The position numbers and the translations under genes are program-made. The notes below the pieces were generated by a model. The model did no database searches and was not told the DNA's origin. It saw only the letters and a list, made by a program, of their open reading frames with translations. Positions 13,057 through 28,826 of a stretch of 64,000 nt of DNA are shown here, one piece after another; position 1 is the first letter of the stretch, and each line of letters opens with the position of its first letter. Origin of the DNA: Setoptus koraiensis (Eukaryota; Arthropoda); contig CM106585.1 in assembly GCA_048013815.1 (NCBI GenBank), forward strand, positions 5,208,001 through 5,272,000, read 5' to 3'.

Positions 13057-13335
13057 GAAAACTTTTTGCTAATTCCTTTTCCAATTCATAATGTATAGGG
13101 CACGACTATTCGGACCTCACTCGATGTAAGCTAGCTAACCACTAACATCCACTCTTATGATAAACCCATTACAAACGACATTTTCTGTTTATTTGTTTTT
13201 GCTCGTCACAAGCTTGTCAAACACATAAACATAAGGATACTTCCTTGTAGTGCGTGACTGTATCTTATATGGGACCCCCGAACTGTATCAAAGAGGATTG
13301 TCTTCCACACACCGATAACTAGCAAACATAAGATA

Positions 13336-14363
13336 ATGGCTTCTGGTCCAAAGAAGAGGGATGTTATTGTGATTGGTGCTGGGCTCAGTGGTAAGTAGCA
13401 TGATAAACCTCAGATTTGTAGCTTGGAAAAGTAGAAAAAAGAACTCTGCCAGTTTTAGTCAAGTTTCTACTCTGCTGATGATCACTAGCAATCAAAAGAG
13501 TGATGACAATACTAGAGCCTATAGAAATTACTAGATTAACTTGAGTGGTCACACAGAAAATTTGAGTACCCGTCTCATCTCATTGCGATGTAGTGGAGGT
13601 GCAAGCGAGTTAATAAAAGTGAATGGTGACAAATGCTTTGTAATCTCTTACATGCGAGTAATTTTTGCATGGATATTAATATTGTGAGGTTGTCTTCTGA
13701 GCAAGACGACTAATAACGGTTAATGGTGGCAAAACACACCAAACACCAAATAACATAGAGATTTTATCAGGGAACAATCAACTATTGATAGCCGATGTAT
13801 AATAGTATGGTGGTGATGCTGCCAAGCAGATTAGCTGGATGTTACAGACATTCATACTTTATAGATGCATATAAAGTAAACTGCTTGCATAAACTGCAGG
13901 CTGTGTGTGTTGTATAACTGCAGTGAGTGTTTTACAAGTTCACTGCTCTTTTCTGCCAATGAGAATCACACCACATCATTTGCGCAGAAATATAACCTCA
14001 TTCTTTGTGGCAATGTCTATACGGTCTAAAATTCTACAACGGTTGGCGTACAAAATACAATATCATAATTATTATTATTATTATTATATTGAAAATACAA
14101 ACAGATATTTTTATTAGTATTATTCGATATCTCTATCATTCTATTATTTGGTGACCATTATCTTAAATTAAATAATTGTGATGCCACATTCTAAACCGTA
14201 GATTGTTGTTACTGTAGTGCCATAGTTATTATATCATATTACATTATCGATAGATATCAAACTGAACACAACAGAAATCTATAACACCAACCATAGCACT
14301 ACTAGTAATAGCAACCACGACAGAAACCACGGCAACCACAAGAAAAAAAATAACACCACCAAA

Positions 14364-14404
<41 letters not shown>

Positions 14405-17400
14405 CAATCGGAATTATGGATTGTAATAATATTTGAACACTACCATTATCATTATTAGTAATATTATTATTAATATTAGTTGGCAGACTGTTATGTTGCA
14501 CCTCAATGGAAACACGACCTTTCAAATTGAGAAAAGTCACAGTATCTCTACCTCGTGATGCTGCTAATAGATTGCGTCATCTAGCTCAAAGAGGTGATAA
14601 TGCCTTAATAGAACTTGGTATCTTATCTGTCCAATTAGAAGGAGATGAAGCAATATCATTGATGATAGAGCCATCAATGCCTCTAGGTGAAATTGTTACG
14701 CCTCCTGATGAACCTATCAGTAGTAGTGAAACACCACCTACGTTCGCATCATTTGATGATGTGCCAATAAACGCAACCAGTGCAAATCAAGCTAGTTGTA
14801 TGACATCATTGATCAATGCACCATCAGAATCGGTCCCGTACAATACAAACTGTGATATACAGATGCCTCAGATCGAGCCTTCAGATACACCCGACTTGTT
14901 AAGCATAAATGACAATGAATTTTGTTCTTTATTACATTTCGATACTAACAAAAGTTTAAGGTTAAATAACGACCATCACCATCATCACCACCACCATCAC
15001 CACCATCATCATCATAATCAAAACTCTATGTCATTATTGGAATTAGATGACACCTCGCTACTTCACTCTACGGATTTTCATGCTGCTGATTTTATGACTA
15101 TCGATGGTCTGAATGATGAGATAGCAAACGAATATGACTATCATTAGGTGTATCTTTTAAGAACAAGAAAATATATATATGTATATGTATAGGTATATAT
15201 ATATATATATTTATATATTATATCTATAGATACACACATATATATACATACATAAATATATATATATATATAAATATAATAGAGCGTACAGGTTGTGTCT
15301 TATTCTTGCAACTAAACAGCCAACCCCCTTCCCCCTGGGATCAAAATGAAACAATTCTTTAGCGTAACTAACCAAGTTCTTGTGACTATCAGATCGACAA
15401 TTTTGAAATAATGATATCGATGGGCAACGGCATATATATACACATACATACACTGATATATGTATGCATCGATCATGTTCATATATATCAGATTCACAAA
15501 TAAAATAAGTTGCAAATAACTAGATTAATATCCATTGAAGCATTTGCAGGCACATGTATCTCAATGGATTTCAAACTCTAACGTACAGACTGAGACTCTC
15601 CAATGATCTATCTCGTACCTCACTCCTTTATTTGGCCCTCTTACATCATTCAGTATATCTATCTTTATCATAGAACAATACTTTGAACATCTATTTTGCC
15701 TTATTCTCATGAAACTGACTCACCTAACTCTGTGGAAATACTTGTATTATCATCCATTCTTTCAGGTTTAGCAGCGGCAAAATTGTTGACAGAAAACGGA
15801 CTTGACGTAATTGTCCTTGAGGCTAGAGACCGTGTAGGTGGACGTACCCATACTACACTAAATTCACAAAATAAACTATGGATAGACCTCGGAGCTTCTT
15901 ATGTGGGGCCAACACAAGACTGTATATTAAGATTGATTGAAGAGTTCGGATTGGAGACTTATCCGGTAGACGAGACAAAATCTCTGGCTTATCTGGCCAC
16001 GAAATCACCTGTCAAACTTATACAGTCGGTTTTCGGCGAAGAAAAAAATGACTCTGATGGACAACAGATATTGAAAGTTAGACAAAAATGTATGACCGCG
16101 GCAAATAACAATAGTAGAGTATCGAGAAGGTCCAAGTTTTCCAATGAAGATCCGTTTCCTATTGGAGGCTTCTTCACCCAATTGGATTTAAATCACGTTG
16201 TTCGACTCATCGATTATATGGGGCGCCAAATTCCTTCCGACGCTCCATGGCAATGCCCGTATGCTTATGAATGGGATGCAATAACGGTCCGACAATTCAT
16301 AGATAAAGTTGCCTGGACGAAGGATGTCAAAGATTTCATGCATAATGTATTTGTCAGCGTTGATGTTTGTTGCGAATCAACTGACGCGTCTCTACTTTGG
16401 TTCCTTTGGTATGTCAAGCAATGTGGTGGTTTTGGTCGATCCATAGCAACTACCAATGGTGGTCAGGAGCGTAAGATCAAGGGTGGCACTCAACAAATTA
16501 GCTGTAAAATCAAAGAGAAACTCGGTAACAATAGAGTATTACTCAATAAACCCGTACATAAGATCGATCAAACATTGGGCCCGCTGGTCGTCGTAAATAC
16601 CTTAGATGGAAGCCAGTATCGAGCAGATTACGTAATAATTGCTTTGTCGCCACACCTCCAGTTGAAGATGCACTATGCTCCACCCCTTCCTCCTGAAAAG
16701 AATCTACTTGCTCAACGTAGTCCCATGGGAATGGTGGCCAAAATAATACTGTATTATGAGACAGAATTTTGGAAAGAAAAAGGTTATTGTGGCTCATTCG
16801 TCATACAATCTGAAGACCATGTTAACTATCCAGTCATGTTAGGGCTCAACGAAACTAAACCTGACGGGAGTCATCCTGCTATCATTGGTTTCATAACGGC
16901 ACGATACTGGTATGAAACGCGCCATATGTCAAAAGAGGAGAAGGCTAGATGTGTCGCCAGAAGCTTTGCTCAAGCTACAGGGTGCGAAGAGTTCCTTACG
17001 CCGATACACGTTGAACATTTCGATTGGACTTGTGAGCAATATTCCGGTGGTTGTTACACAACATACTACCCTACAGGTGTTCTTAGTAAATTTGGTCCCT
17101 ACTTGAGGCAACCATTCGGTCGTATCTATTATGCTGGAACCGAGACAGCAATCAAATGGTCCGGTTACATGGATGGAGCAGTTAGTGCGGGCGAAAGAGC
17201 AGCTAGAGAGATCTTGCACAAGCTTGGTAGACTGGACGAAAGTCAGATTTGGCAAGTTGAACCGCCTTCGACTACGGTTCCACCTAGAGAATTTAACTAC
17301 TCTTGGTGGCAATTGAACTCACCATCTATAGATTCAATTGTCAAAACAATATCAGGTACGGCTTTGATAGCGTTAATCTTTGTCCCATTTTACTTGCGTA

Positions 17401-17417
17401 ATTACACATGTCGTTGA
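13336..17417 (+). CDS. MAO: monoamine oxidase (flavin-containing amine oxidase)
   Basis: Outer-mitochondrial-membrane flavoenzyme that oxidatively deaminates biogenic amines. Exon 1 (13336-13390) encodes MASGPKKRDVIVIGAGLSG, the FAD-binding Rossmann start. Exon 2 (15766-17417) continues LAAAKLLTENGLDVIVLEAR. They join in phase 1 across a 2375-bp intron, by far the longest recognised in the window. The protein is about 568 residues. SGGCYTTYYPTG carries the Cys (about residue 448) that binds FAD covalently in MAO-A/B, and AGTETAIKWSGYMDGA is the C-terminal FAD motif. A final hydrophobic helix of about 20 residues ending LRNYTCR is the expected tail anchor. The covalent Cys marks a MAO rather than a polyamine oxidase or LSD1. 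A separate NCOA6-domain ORF lies inside the intron on the same strand. Confidence 0.95.
14360..14405. repeat. CA microsatellite in the MAO intron
   Basis: A CA dinucleotide tract with two small interruptions, just upstream of the nested ORF. Confidence 0.9.
14506..15147 (+). CDS. NCOA6-like: short protein with NCOA6 N-terminal domain, nested in the MAO intron
   Basis: A 213-codon ORF whose first ~55 residues (FKLRKVTVSLPRDAANRL, then ELGILSVQLEGDEAISL) match the conserved N-terminal region of nuclear receptor coactivator 6. In human NCOA6 the corresponding stretch contains NIPREAAERLRILAQ and LGILSVQIEGEGAINL. The rest is acidic and Ser/Asn-rich with a His run of about 15 residues near 155-170. 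NCOA6 in vertebrates is a 2000-residue subunit of MLL3/4 complexes, so this is either a very short homologue or one exon of a larger gene. The upstream half of the domain is not seen. The frame is open 5' of the ATG to a possible TTGGCAG acceptor at 14485, which would allow an upstream exon. AATAAA is present near 15503. It lies on the same strand as MAO. Confidence 0.7.
   Translation: METRPFKLRKVTVSLPRDAANRLRHLAQRGDNALIELGILSVQLEGDEAISLMIEPSMPLGEIVTPPDEPISSSETPPTFASFDDVPINATSANQASCMTSLINAPSESVPYNTNCDIQMPQIEPSDTPDLLSINDNEFCSLLHFDTNKSLRLNNDHHHHHHHHHHHHHHNQNSMSLLELDDTSLLHSTDFHAADFMTIDGLNDEIANEYDYH
15170..15280. repeat. AT-rich microsatellite in the MAO intron
   Basis: Alternating AT/TATATG tract immediately 3' of the nested ORF; simple sequence only. 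Confidence 0.85.
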
Positions 17418-22225
<4,808 letters not shown>

Positions 22226-24055
22226 ATGCAATCTACTGGTGTAGTAGATCTCTTGCCATCTAACCAGGAGGTAGTGGACCAGAAGGTCGGATCTTCTATC
22301 AAGGATCACACCGTCGAAGTGAAACAACACAAATCACACGGCTCTGATAGTAATAATATCAATCGAAACAATTCAAAATCAATTACAGACACTACAACAA
22401 CTACAACAACTCCTACCAAAATACCAACTGCTGCAATTAATAATCGCACTTCTGGAATACCACCAAGATCTGAAATCTTCAAACGGGTTACAACATGTAG
22501 TATCAGCAAACCTGATCAAACACCTAATAATCGTTTGAATGGTCTCAATTCATCAGCCAAGACCCACGATGGCCGACTCTCAACCATGAAGAGCTTACAA
22601 CCATCAAATAAATTTTCAACTGCAACTAGTCGGACTTTATCCACGATGAAACCAAGCTTAAAGAGTGGTTTACCAGCATCACGTATTGTCACAACAAATC
22701 TTAAAGCACCAAAGTCAAATTGTCCCTTTAGTAATAATAATACCATCGTCAACAACAATAATAACCCTCATAGCCGAAACCAAAATTCTGTTTTTGTAGC
22801 TCCCAAGAGCACGCGTGAAGGAGTTAAAAACTCCAGTCATAAGGCAGCGCCAAATAACTCGATTCTGGTCACTCCTTGCGTGCCCATCAAATCAAGATCC
22901 TCGTCGATTGTTTCATCTGTATCATCGGTAGCAACTGCACAACCTACACCTTCTACCACAAATAATAACACTGCGAATACAGTTAACCCGCCAGCTACTC
23001 AAAGAAAGGGTCTAGCGAAATTTTCCAATCCAATAGAATGTCAACGTCAATTCCAAACTTTATCATTGAAAATTCGAAAACTCAATGAAATTGTAGAAGC
23101 AAGAGAAAAGGAACAAGACATTCTCCAGGAAAAGTTAGATCGGGCCTCCCTTCGGGGAACAGGCTACGCTGTTGTCGCACAATATTTCGCTTGCAAACTT
23201 AAATTAGATCAACCAGAAAATCTTATGCAGGAATGTACAAACTTGAAAATAAGGCTGAAAGAGTTGCTCATCAGAGAAAGTCAAGTTAAAGAAGCGGAGC
23301 AAGCTATTATTGATGACTTTAACCAAAAACTGAAAACCTCAAATGATCTCAAAGACCAAATATCAAAAGAACTCGATCTGGCTAAGAAGGAACATTCCGA
23401 TAATTTAGAGGAAATCAATAAAAAACGGCAGAAAGAAATTGATGATCTCAATGAAAACAACCAAATTCTTAAAGAGCGTTTGGAATCTAGAATAAGTGAA
23501 CTAGAATCGGATCTTAATGCAAAATCAACCGAATTGACCCAAATGCGCGAAGACTATAGTAATCTAAGGCACAATTATGATCACTTAGAAGAAACTTTAA
23601 CTAAAGATAAAGATTCACGAATGAAGTATGCTCAGGAAAGGATCACTCAATTACAAAAAGATGTGGAGTCGTTAACAACTGTAATGGAGATGCGCCAGGA
23701 ACGGCTCCATCAGTTGGAGAAAGATAATCTTGGCTACTTAGAATGTCAGAACGAACTTAAAGCGCACAAAGAAGTAATTAAGAGTCTAAATCAACAACTA
23801 GAGTCCATCAATGCGGCCTTGGATAGAAAAAGAGAACAATTCAAGAATTTGTTATGTGAAAACGAAAGACTTAAACAAGAACTTGAATTAGAGAACAAGG
23901 AGAGAAGGAGGATCAAAATGAGGACTGAGCAACTAGAATATGTATTAAATGAATCATGCTCATCTGACACTGCATCAAATTTTAACACCAGTGTTAACAA
24001 TAGTAGCGTCATGTTATCAACTTCTCCCAGATCCCAACCATTTGAAGCATCCTAG
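22226..24055 (+). CDS. MTUS1-like: MTUS1/MTUS2-like microtubule-associated coiled-coil protein
   Basis: Single exon, 609 residues. Residues 1-265 are Ser/Thr/Asn-rich and basic, the composition of a disordered microtubule-binding region. Residues ~270-580 form a long coiled coil. The segment LTKDKDSRMKYAQERI, then VESLTTVMEMRQERLHQLEKD, closely follows the MTUS1/ATIP C-terminal coiled coil (LTKDKEQKVKSLQQEV, then LKAVLEMKNEKIHQLEKD), and the C-terminus ends near SPRSQPF as in that family. Family members bind microtubules and EB1. The start ATG is the first in frame. AATAAA lies at 24121. It ends tail to tail with POLR3F, 85 bp apart, so the two 3' UTRs must nearly abut or overlap. Confidence 0.8.
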   Translation: MQSTGVVDLLPSNQEVVDQKVGSSIKDHTVEVKQHKSHGSDSNNINRNNSKSITDTTTTTTTPTKIPTAAINNRTSGIPPRSEIFKRVTTCSISKPDQTPNNRLNGLNSSAKTHDGRLSTMKSLQPSNKFSTATSRTLSTMKPSLKSGLPASRIVTTNLKAPKSNCPFSNNNTIVNNNNNPHSRNQNSVFVAPKSTREGVKNSSHKAAPNNSILVTPCVPIKSRSSSIVSSVSSVATAQPTPSTTNNNTANTVNPPATQRKGLAKFSNPIECQRQFQTLSLKIRKLNEIVEAREKEQDILQEKLDRASLRGTGYAVVAQYFACKLKLDQPENLMQECTNLKIRLKELLIRESQVKEAEQAIIDDFNQKLKTSNDLKDQISKELDLAKKEHSDNLEEINKKRQKEIDDLNENNQILKERLESRISELESDLNAKSTELTQMREDYSNLRHNYDHLEETLTKDKDSRMKYAQERITQLQKDVESLTTVMEMRQERLHQLEKDNLGYLECQNELKAHKEVIKSLNQQLESINAALDRKREQFKNLLCENERLKQELELENKERRRIKMRTEQLEYVLNESCSSDTASNFNTSVNNSSVMLSTSPRSQPFEAS

Positions 24056-24140
24056 GACTTGGAATTATCTTAGTATTTTTATGAATATTACTTTCATTTT
24101 CGTTTAAATGAAACAGAAACAATAAAATGTGTTGTTTATC

Positions 24141-25133
24141 TCAGAGTATACCTTCCGAGAACCATCGTTCAAAGTAGAGGCATTTTTGAGGCGAAATCAC
24201 AGCATTTGATCGACATTCTTGGATAGATGGGCACTGTCCACACGGTACTCGCATCAGTCCGGCTGGCATTATCAATTTATTGAGCGCCCTGTAGTACTTC
24301 CTGCCAACGGCATCTTCAATGTCATCTTCTTCTTCAGAAGTTGTGGCCTCCTCAGCAGGTCGAGATTTTGTAGGCACGGGTGGTGGACATTCTCCTGGGC
24401 CAAATGTTACTCTTTCTATTAATCCATCGTAAACAATAGTCTCTAAAACCATCTCGATATCTTGAGTTGATAACACTACGCGGCTAATCTTGAGTTGGTC
24501 TATGTAGTCTTTAATTTCAGCGGATGAAAGAACTGACATTCTACGTTTCGTTTCAATGTCTTTCATATCCGCGACGCTTTCCAGACGCTTTTGGATAAAT
24601 CGGTAACACTGGTCATATAATATATCAACATACTCAGATTCGAACTCTGTTTCCGAGTACCATGCGCCACCTGTAACTGATTTGTCTGGTTCAACATTGT
24701 ACAGCATGTAAACTTTTCTTTTCGAGGCTGCCACAGATTTCACTGCTTTTATGAGTTTTCTAGTCTCTAAGCTTTTTAAAACTTTACTCAATTGTGTGAG
24801 TGGCAGCTTAGTTTGAGTACGGATATCTTTGTTCCATATGCCTTTGTTGCCTGAATTCTTTATTACATTGTAAACTGCCTTTTCTTCTATTGTACCAGAG
24901 GAAATACTAGATGCACCAGAATCTGCCTCTAAAAACTTGTATACGAGCTCTGATCCTCTCCTGCAAATCTGAATTTTGGCATCTGCTGTGAGTAAATTGA
25001 TTGCTTGCATTCGACTCATAGGTTCCGTGGTAGACATCACTTTAGCTAGTTCTGCCTCTGATATTCCAGATTCGTGCGCTTTACACAATTCAAGAATCTC
25101 GGTCTTGATGGTCTCCATCTTTTTGTCGTCCAT
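24141..25133 (-). CDS. POLR3F: DNA-directed RNA polymerase III subunit RPC6 (RPC39)
   Basis: 330 residues, single exon, about the usual family length. RPC6 forms the RPC3-RPC6-RPC7 initiation subcomplex that contacts TFIIIB and helps open Pol III promoters. Tandem winged-helix domains occupy the first ~170 residues (IEEKAVYNVIKNSGNKGIW, then LTQLSKVLKSLETRKLIK). The C-terminus carries the conserved cysteine cluster in VPCGQCPSIQEC and ISPQKCLYFERW, the Fe-S site described for this subunit. It is divergent from RFC4 with 353 bp between the start codons. Confidence 0.95.
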   Translation of the reverse strand: MDDKKMETIKTEILELCKAHESGISEAELAKVMSTTEPMSRMQAINLLTADAKIQICRRGSELVYKFLEADSGASSISSGTIEEKAVYNVIKNSGNKGIWNKDIRTQTKLPLTQLSKVLKSLETRKLIKAVKSVAASKRKVYMLYNVEPDKSVTGGAWYSETEFESEYVDILYDQCYRFIQKRLESVADMKDIETKRRMSVLSSAEIKDYIDQLKISRVVLSTQDIEMVLETIVYDGLIERVTFGPGECPPPVPTKSRPAEEATTSEEEDDIEDAVGRKYYRALNKLIMPAGLMRVPCGQCPSIQECRSNAVISPQKCLYFERWFSEGIL

Positions 25134-25486
25134 ATTGTTTGATTTGTGTGTGTATTTTCTGGCAGAGAGAACAACCCAATTATTAAATTAGACAATAAAC
25201 GAAACCAATTGCCTAAATGTGTGAAATGAATATCAAGAAACACTGAAGCGATGTATCAAATGTATGTTCATTTCGGAATCTGTGGTCGGGCATTTATAGC
25301 GGATCAGCTGATCAAAGTACGTGCGCGGCGACATGTGCTTGGTAAATGTTTTTCGTTCTTCCATTTCATTTGTAAATGAAACACGTTACCGTACGATAAG
25401 AACCTCTCAAACGTCACTTGCAACACTTGTATCATTTATTTATTTACTCATTAAACTGATATTAGATCGTCACACTATTATCAATT
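25134..25486. promoter_or_regulatory. shared upstream region of POLR3F and RFC4
   Basis: A 353-bp interval between two divergently transcribed housekeeping genes. It must hold both promoters and is a candidate bidirectional promoter. I see no TATA box. Confidence 0.5.
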
Positions 25487-26593
25487 ATGAGTGCTAACAT
25501 GTTCTCTTCTATTAGTAGCCTGAGTCAACCAGCCAAAGATGCCCCTCAGCCTTGGGTGGAGAAATATCGACCAAAATGTGTGGACGACATAGTTCATCAA
25601 GATGAGATTGTTACATTACTCAAAAGAAGCCTTGAATCTAACGATTTTCCAAATTTGTTATTCTATGGTCCACCAGGCACAGGCAAAACATCTTCAATAA
25701 TAGCCATGGCCAGAATGATGTTCGGGCCACGCCACAAGACCAGACTACTTCAGCTGAATGCCTCTGATGAACGTGGTATTAATGTCATCCGTGAGAATGT
25801 GAGAAAGTTTGCACAAACTATACCAATGACCAGTTCATTTCTGCCTTCTCAATCATCGGAAACTGGAGATTTCCATTTTACACCAACCAATGGATCCGCA
25901 TCGTCGCAGCCAGGACAATACAACACTACTCTTAAGCTTGTTATATTAGATGAGGCCGACTCCATGACTGTGGCCGCCCAAGCTTGCCTCAGACGCACGA
26001 TGGAGATCTATTCCAAAACAACACGATTTTGCTTGATTTGTAACTATGTGAGCCGCATCATCGAACCGATAGCCTCGCGTTGCTCGAAATTCAGATTTAA
26101 GCCCATATCGGCGCCATTCATGATAGACAGATTGAAACTCATTTGTGCTGCTGAGAATGTAACTTGTAGCGATATAAGAGTTCTCGAGCATCTTATTTCA
26201 GTTTGCGAAGGCGACCTTCGTCAAGCCATCACACTGCTTCAAAGTGCCCATCGGCTAGCCGATCAAAACAATCCACTGAACATGGATCTCATACAAGAGG
26301 TGTCCGGTTATGTGCCACAAGTGCTAATTGATCAGTACATCACAATCTGTTACTCAAAATCCATCTCTAAAGTAGAAAAATTTGTGGCAGATCTCGTGTG
26401 TGAGGGCTACACTGCCTCACAGTTTATGAGCCAACTACACGACTGGCTACTAAACGACCGCAGTCTTACAGATTCACAGGCGTCCAAGGTGGCAGCTAGC
26501 ATGGCCTTAGCTGAACATCGTTTATGTAACGGCTCTGACGAATACCTTCAACTAATGTACATCTCATCAGTTTTGATACGTAATCTGGATTGA
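25487..26593 (+). CDS. RFC4: replication factor C subunit 4
   Basis: AAA+ clamp-loader small subunit that helps load PCNA. Single exon, 368 residues. PWVEKYRPKCVDDIVHQDE is the RFC box, GPPGTGKTSS Walker A, LNASDERGI the RFC-specific motif, VILDEADSMT Walker B, ICNYVSRIIEPIASRCSKF the sensor/SRC arginine-finger region, and EGDLRQAIT sensor 2. The N-terminus and the FCLICNYVSRIIEP stretch match RFC4 better than RFC2 or RFC5. A low-complexity Ser-rich insert of about 25 residues sits between the FAQ helix and Walker B (near residues 115-140) and is absent from the human protein. AATAAA at 26616. Confidence 0.93.
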   Translation: MSANMFSSISSLSQPAKDAPQPWVEKYRPKCVDDIVHQDEIVTLLKRSLESNDFPNLLFYGPPGTGKTSSIIAMARMMFGPRHKTRLLQLNASDERGINVIRENVRKFAQTIPMTSSFLPSQSSETGDFHFTPTNGSASSQPGQYNTTLKLVILDEADSMTVAAQACLRRTMEIYSKTTRFCLICNYVSRIIEPIASRCSKFRFKPISAPFMIDRLKLICAAENVTCSDIRVLEHLISVCEGDLRQAITLLQSAHRLADQNNPLNMDLIQEVSGYVPQVLIDQYITICYSKSISKVEKFVADLVCEGYTASQFMSQLHDWLLNDRSLTDSQASKVAASMALAEHRLCNGSDEYLQLMYISSVLIRNLD

Positions 26594-27034
26594 TAGTTCT
26601 GTTTTACTATTGTAAAATAAAGATCACCACTAAACTAGTGATTGAATACCTCATTGACAAGCTGATATCGAGAGATGGGATAAAGAAGAGATGGAGAGAA
26701 TCGTAGCCGACAATTGTAGAATGTGTCTGAGCATGTTTTAGGATCTTGATCGTAATAAAAATGGTGTTTATCCTTTTAATGTCATCATCTTTCCAGTTTT
26801 CTAACTATTCCTCGTACAAATCTATCACCATCTCTCATTTAATCCAACATTTGGATGTTACTTTCGCGAAAACTATCTAGGTTGCCATGGTAACAATGTT
26901 GTCGTGATTTGTTTCTATTGAAGGGAGAAGCGCCCAACGTCACAGTTGATAAGTTTCTCAGGAATGAAATCAGTTTCATATTGGGAATATCCTAACACAA
27001 TCACCTTTTCTAAATATATTTTAGAGTTTACACT
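26594..27034. other. RFC4-IFT57 intergenic region
   Basis: Holds the RFC4 3' UTR and poly(A) signal and the IFT57 promoter with its X-box. No further gene is seen. Confidence 0.6.
26881..26894 (+). promoter_or_regulatory. RFX X-box upstream of IFT57
   Basis: GTTGCCATGGTAAC is a full inverted-repeat X-box (GTTGCC, two-base spacer, GGTAAC), about 140 bp upstream of the IFT57 ATG. RFX transcription factors use this element to switch on ciliary genes. Its position and near-perfect symmetry in front of an IFT gene make chance unlikely. Confidence 0.85.
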
Positions 27035-28450
27035 ATGGCCGATAATCCGGATATCGAGAGTCCTGGTTATGAATTTAGGCGCTCATACCATTACATGAAC
27101 ATACTCTACCACAAATTGATAGCCCTCAATTATGGTCAGGAGTTTTGTCCGGAATACAAATGCCGACCAATACACAAATATTATTTTTCCCATCCAATTC
27201 AAAATGCAAACGAACAATATTTCACTTTTGCTTGTCTCTGTGCTTGGCTTATTAAGAAGAAATGTCAATTCAATCTGAAACTCGACCCACAAGATTATGA
27301 AGATCCTGAGATAACTATAAGAGCTATTATAGAGGCTCTTAGACTAATTCTGGCTGATGAAGCAGCAAATAATGATAATGATATTAACTTTGCTCCGAGC
27401 CGACTACTTTCAGGTTATGGGCCAGAGGTTGTGTGGACATTGAATGTTTTGGCAGATGCCGCACTTCGACTGTGTACTGATTTATTGAACACAACCAATG
27501 GGCCCAACAAACAAATAAAGATAGAAGTTGTTATTGATGGCGGACTTCAAGATGGTGAGCAACCATCCATTGATAACAGTAATTTAGATAACAGTGGTAA
27601 TAGGTCAATTATTTCGCTCGCCAACGATGTCGACGATCAATACAATTCAGGCGCCAATGATGAGTTCGATGAAAATTCGCTTCTGTTCGAAGAAGATAAC
27701 GTTACCGTTATAGATGATCATGACCCTGATGTCCGCAACGATTACCACGCCACTGAGTTGGCTAAAGTTCAAGAGGATAGTCAGAGTGGCTACTCCAAGA
27801 AGAGCCTATTTCCTACATCCAACACTACTCCGGAAGAATGGTATCTACAAGTGGAGCGAGTCTCCCATCAACTTCAAGCCACTATGGATATGGAGGCAAA
27901 AAGCTTGAATATGGCTGACTGGAAAACACATTTCAATCAATTGAAATCTATAGATAAAATGCTTGATAGATTCATTGAGAATTCTAAACCTTTTGTTGGT
28001 AAGTCATCATTACTATGGAGTTTGAATATCTACTAAACTTCAACCAAACTAACAATCTTATTCAATGATTATCACGAAGAGGATACTGTATCTAGAATCG
28101 ATAAGCAGTTACAGATTATATCAAGTAGGGAGAAGTTTCTGAGAACCAATCTCGAGGCTACTTTGAAAGAATTGATACAAGCGAAACGATCCTATGATGA
28201 TAAACTCAAGAGGCAAAGCGATTTAAACAAGACGTTGGTCAGTAGAACGGCGAGCCTGGAAGATCTAAACAAAAATTTGATGTCCATAAAAAATCAAATC
28301 GAAGAACGAGTTAATTACTTGAATGATCCAAGTCCCATGACTACAATAAGAAAGTCCATAGATCAGCTCCAGTTAGAGATAGCTCAGTTCGATATTAGAA
28401 TTGGTTTAGCCATGGATTCGCTCTTCAAAATGAAAGTGCTAAAGGGATAG
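27035..28450 (+). CDS. IFT57: intraflagellar transport protein 57
   Basis: IFT-B subunit (Hippi) needed to build cilia. Exons 27035-27998 and 28080-28450 join in phase 1 over an 81-bp intron, giving about 444 residues, close to the family length. The N-terminal calponin-homology-like region (HYMNILYHKLIALNYGQEF, then YFTFACLCAWLI, then PSRLLSGYGPEVVWTLN) aligns with human IFT57, as does TTPEEWYLQVERVSHQLQ in the middle. An acidic linker lies at about 165-255. A C-terminal coiled coil ends FDIRIGLAMDSLFKMKV, matching MDIRIGVVEHTLLQSKL. An X-box lies upstream. In arthropods cilia are restricted mainly to sensory neurons and sperm. Confidence 0.92.
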
Positions 28451-28826
28451 ATTGATTCATTCTTTAGGCATCGCAACTGGCATATTAGTCGTCGTCATTT
28501 CTTGCTTCCAATTTACATCCCAAATACTCTTACAGGTTATAACTACAATAGTTTGGTTGTTGTTACCTCTATGAATATCATCCAAATATCATATCAAACA
28601 AAATCCATGTTCAAACGAGTCGAGGCTAACATAACCAAGAGTGTAGTTATTGCATCATGCACGAGAGCCTATTATGAGTCCCGAGAACTTTTCCTCCGAG
28701 TTAACTCACTTGCTTATCAAAATATTGGCACTTTTACAATTTGAATAATAGTACAAGCTATATTGAATGAATCGTAGTATTCTATTTTATTATGATCGGT
28801 GATGGAATATAAAATTCACTACTAAA
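28451..28826. other. IFT57/PEX12 convergent 3' interval
   Basis: 376 bp between two converging stop codons. A frame of 80 codons on the plus strand (28502-28744) shows no recognisable domain. Most of this should be 3' UTR. Confidence 0.5.

Noticed and set aside
13905-14117. Upstream exon completing the NCOA6 domain in the MAO intron
   Set aside because: A faint FVAM resemblance to the human FVAFKG start is too short and has no consistent splice to 14485.
28502-28744. 80-codon ORF between IFT57 and PEX12
   Set aside because: No similarity and no acceptor or promoter of its own; it fits 3' UTR.
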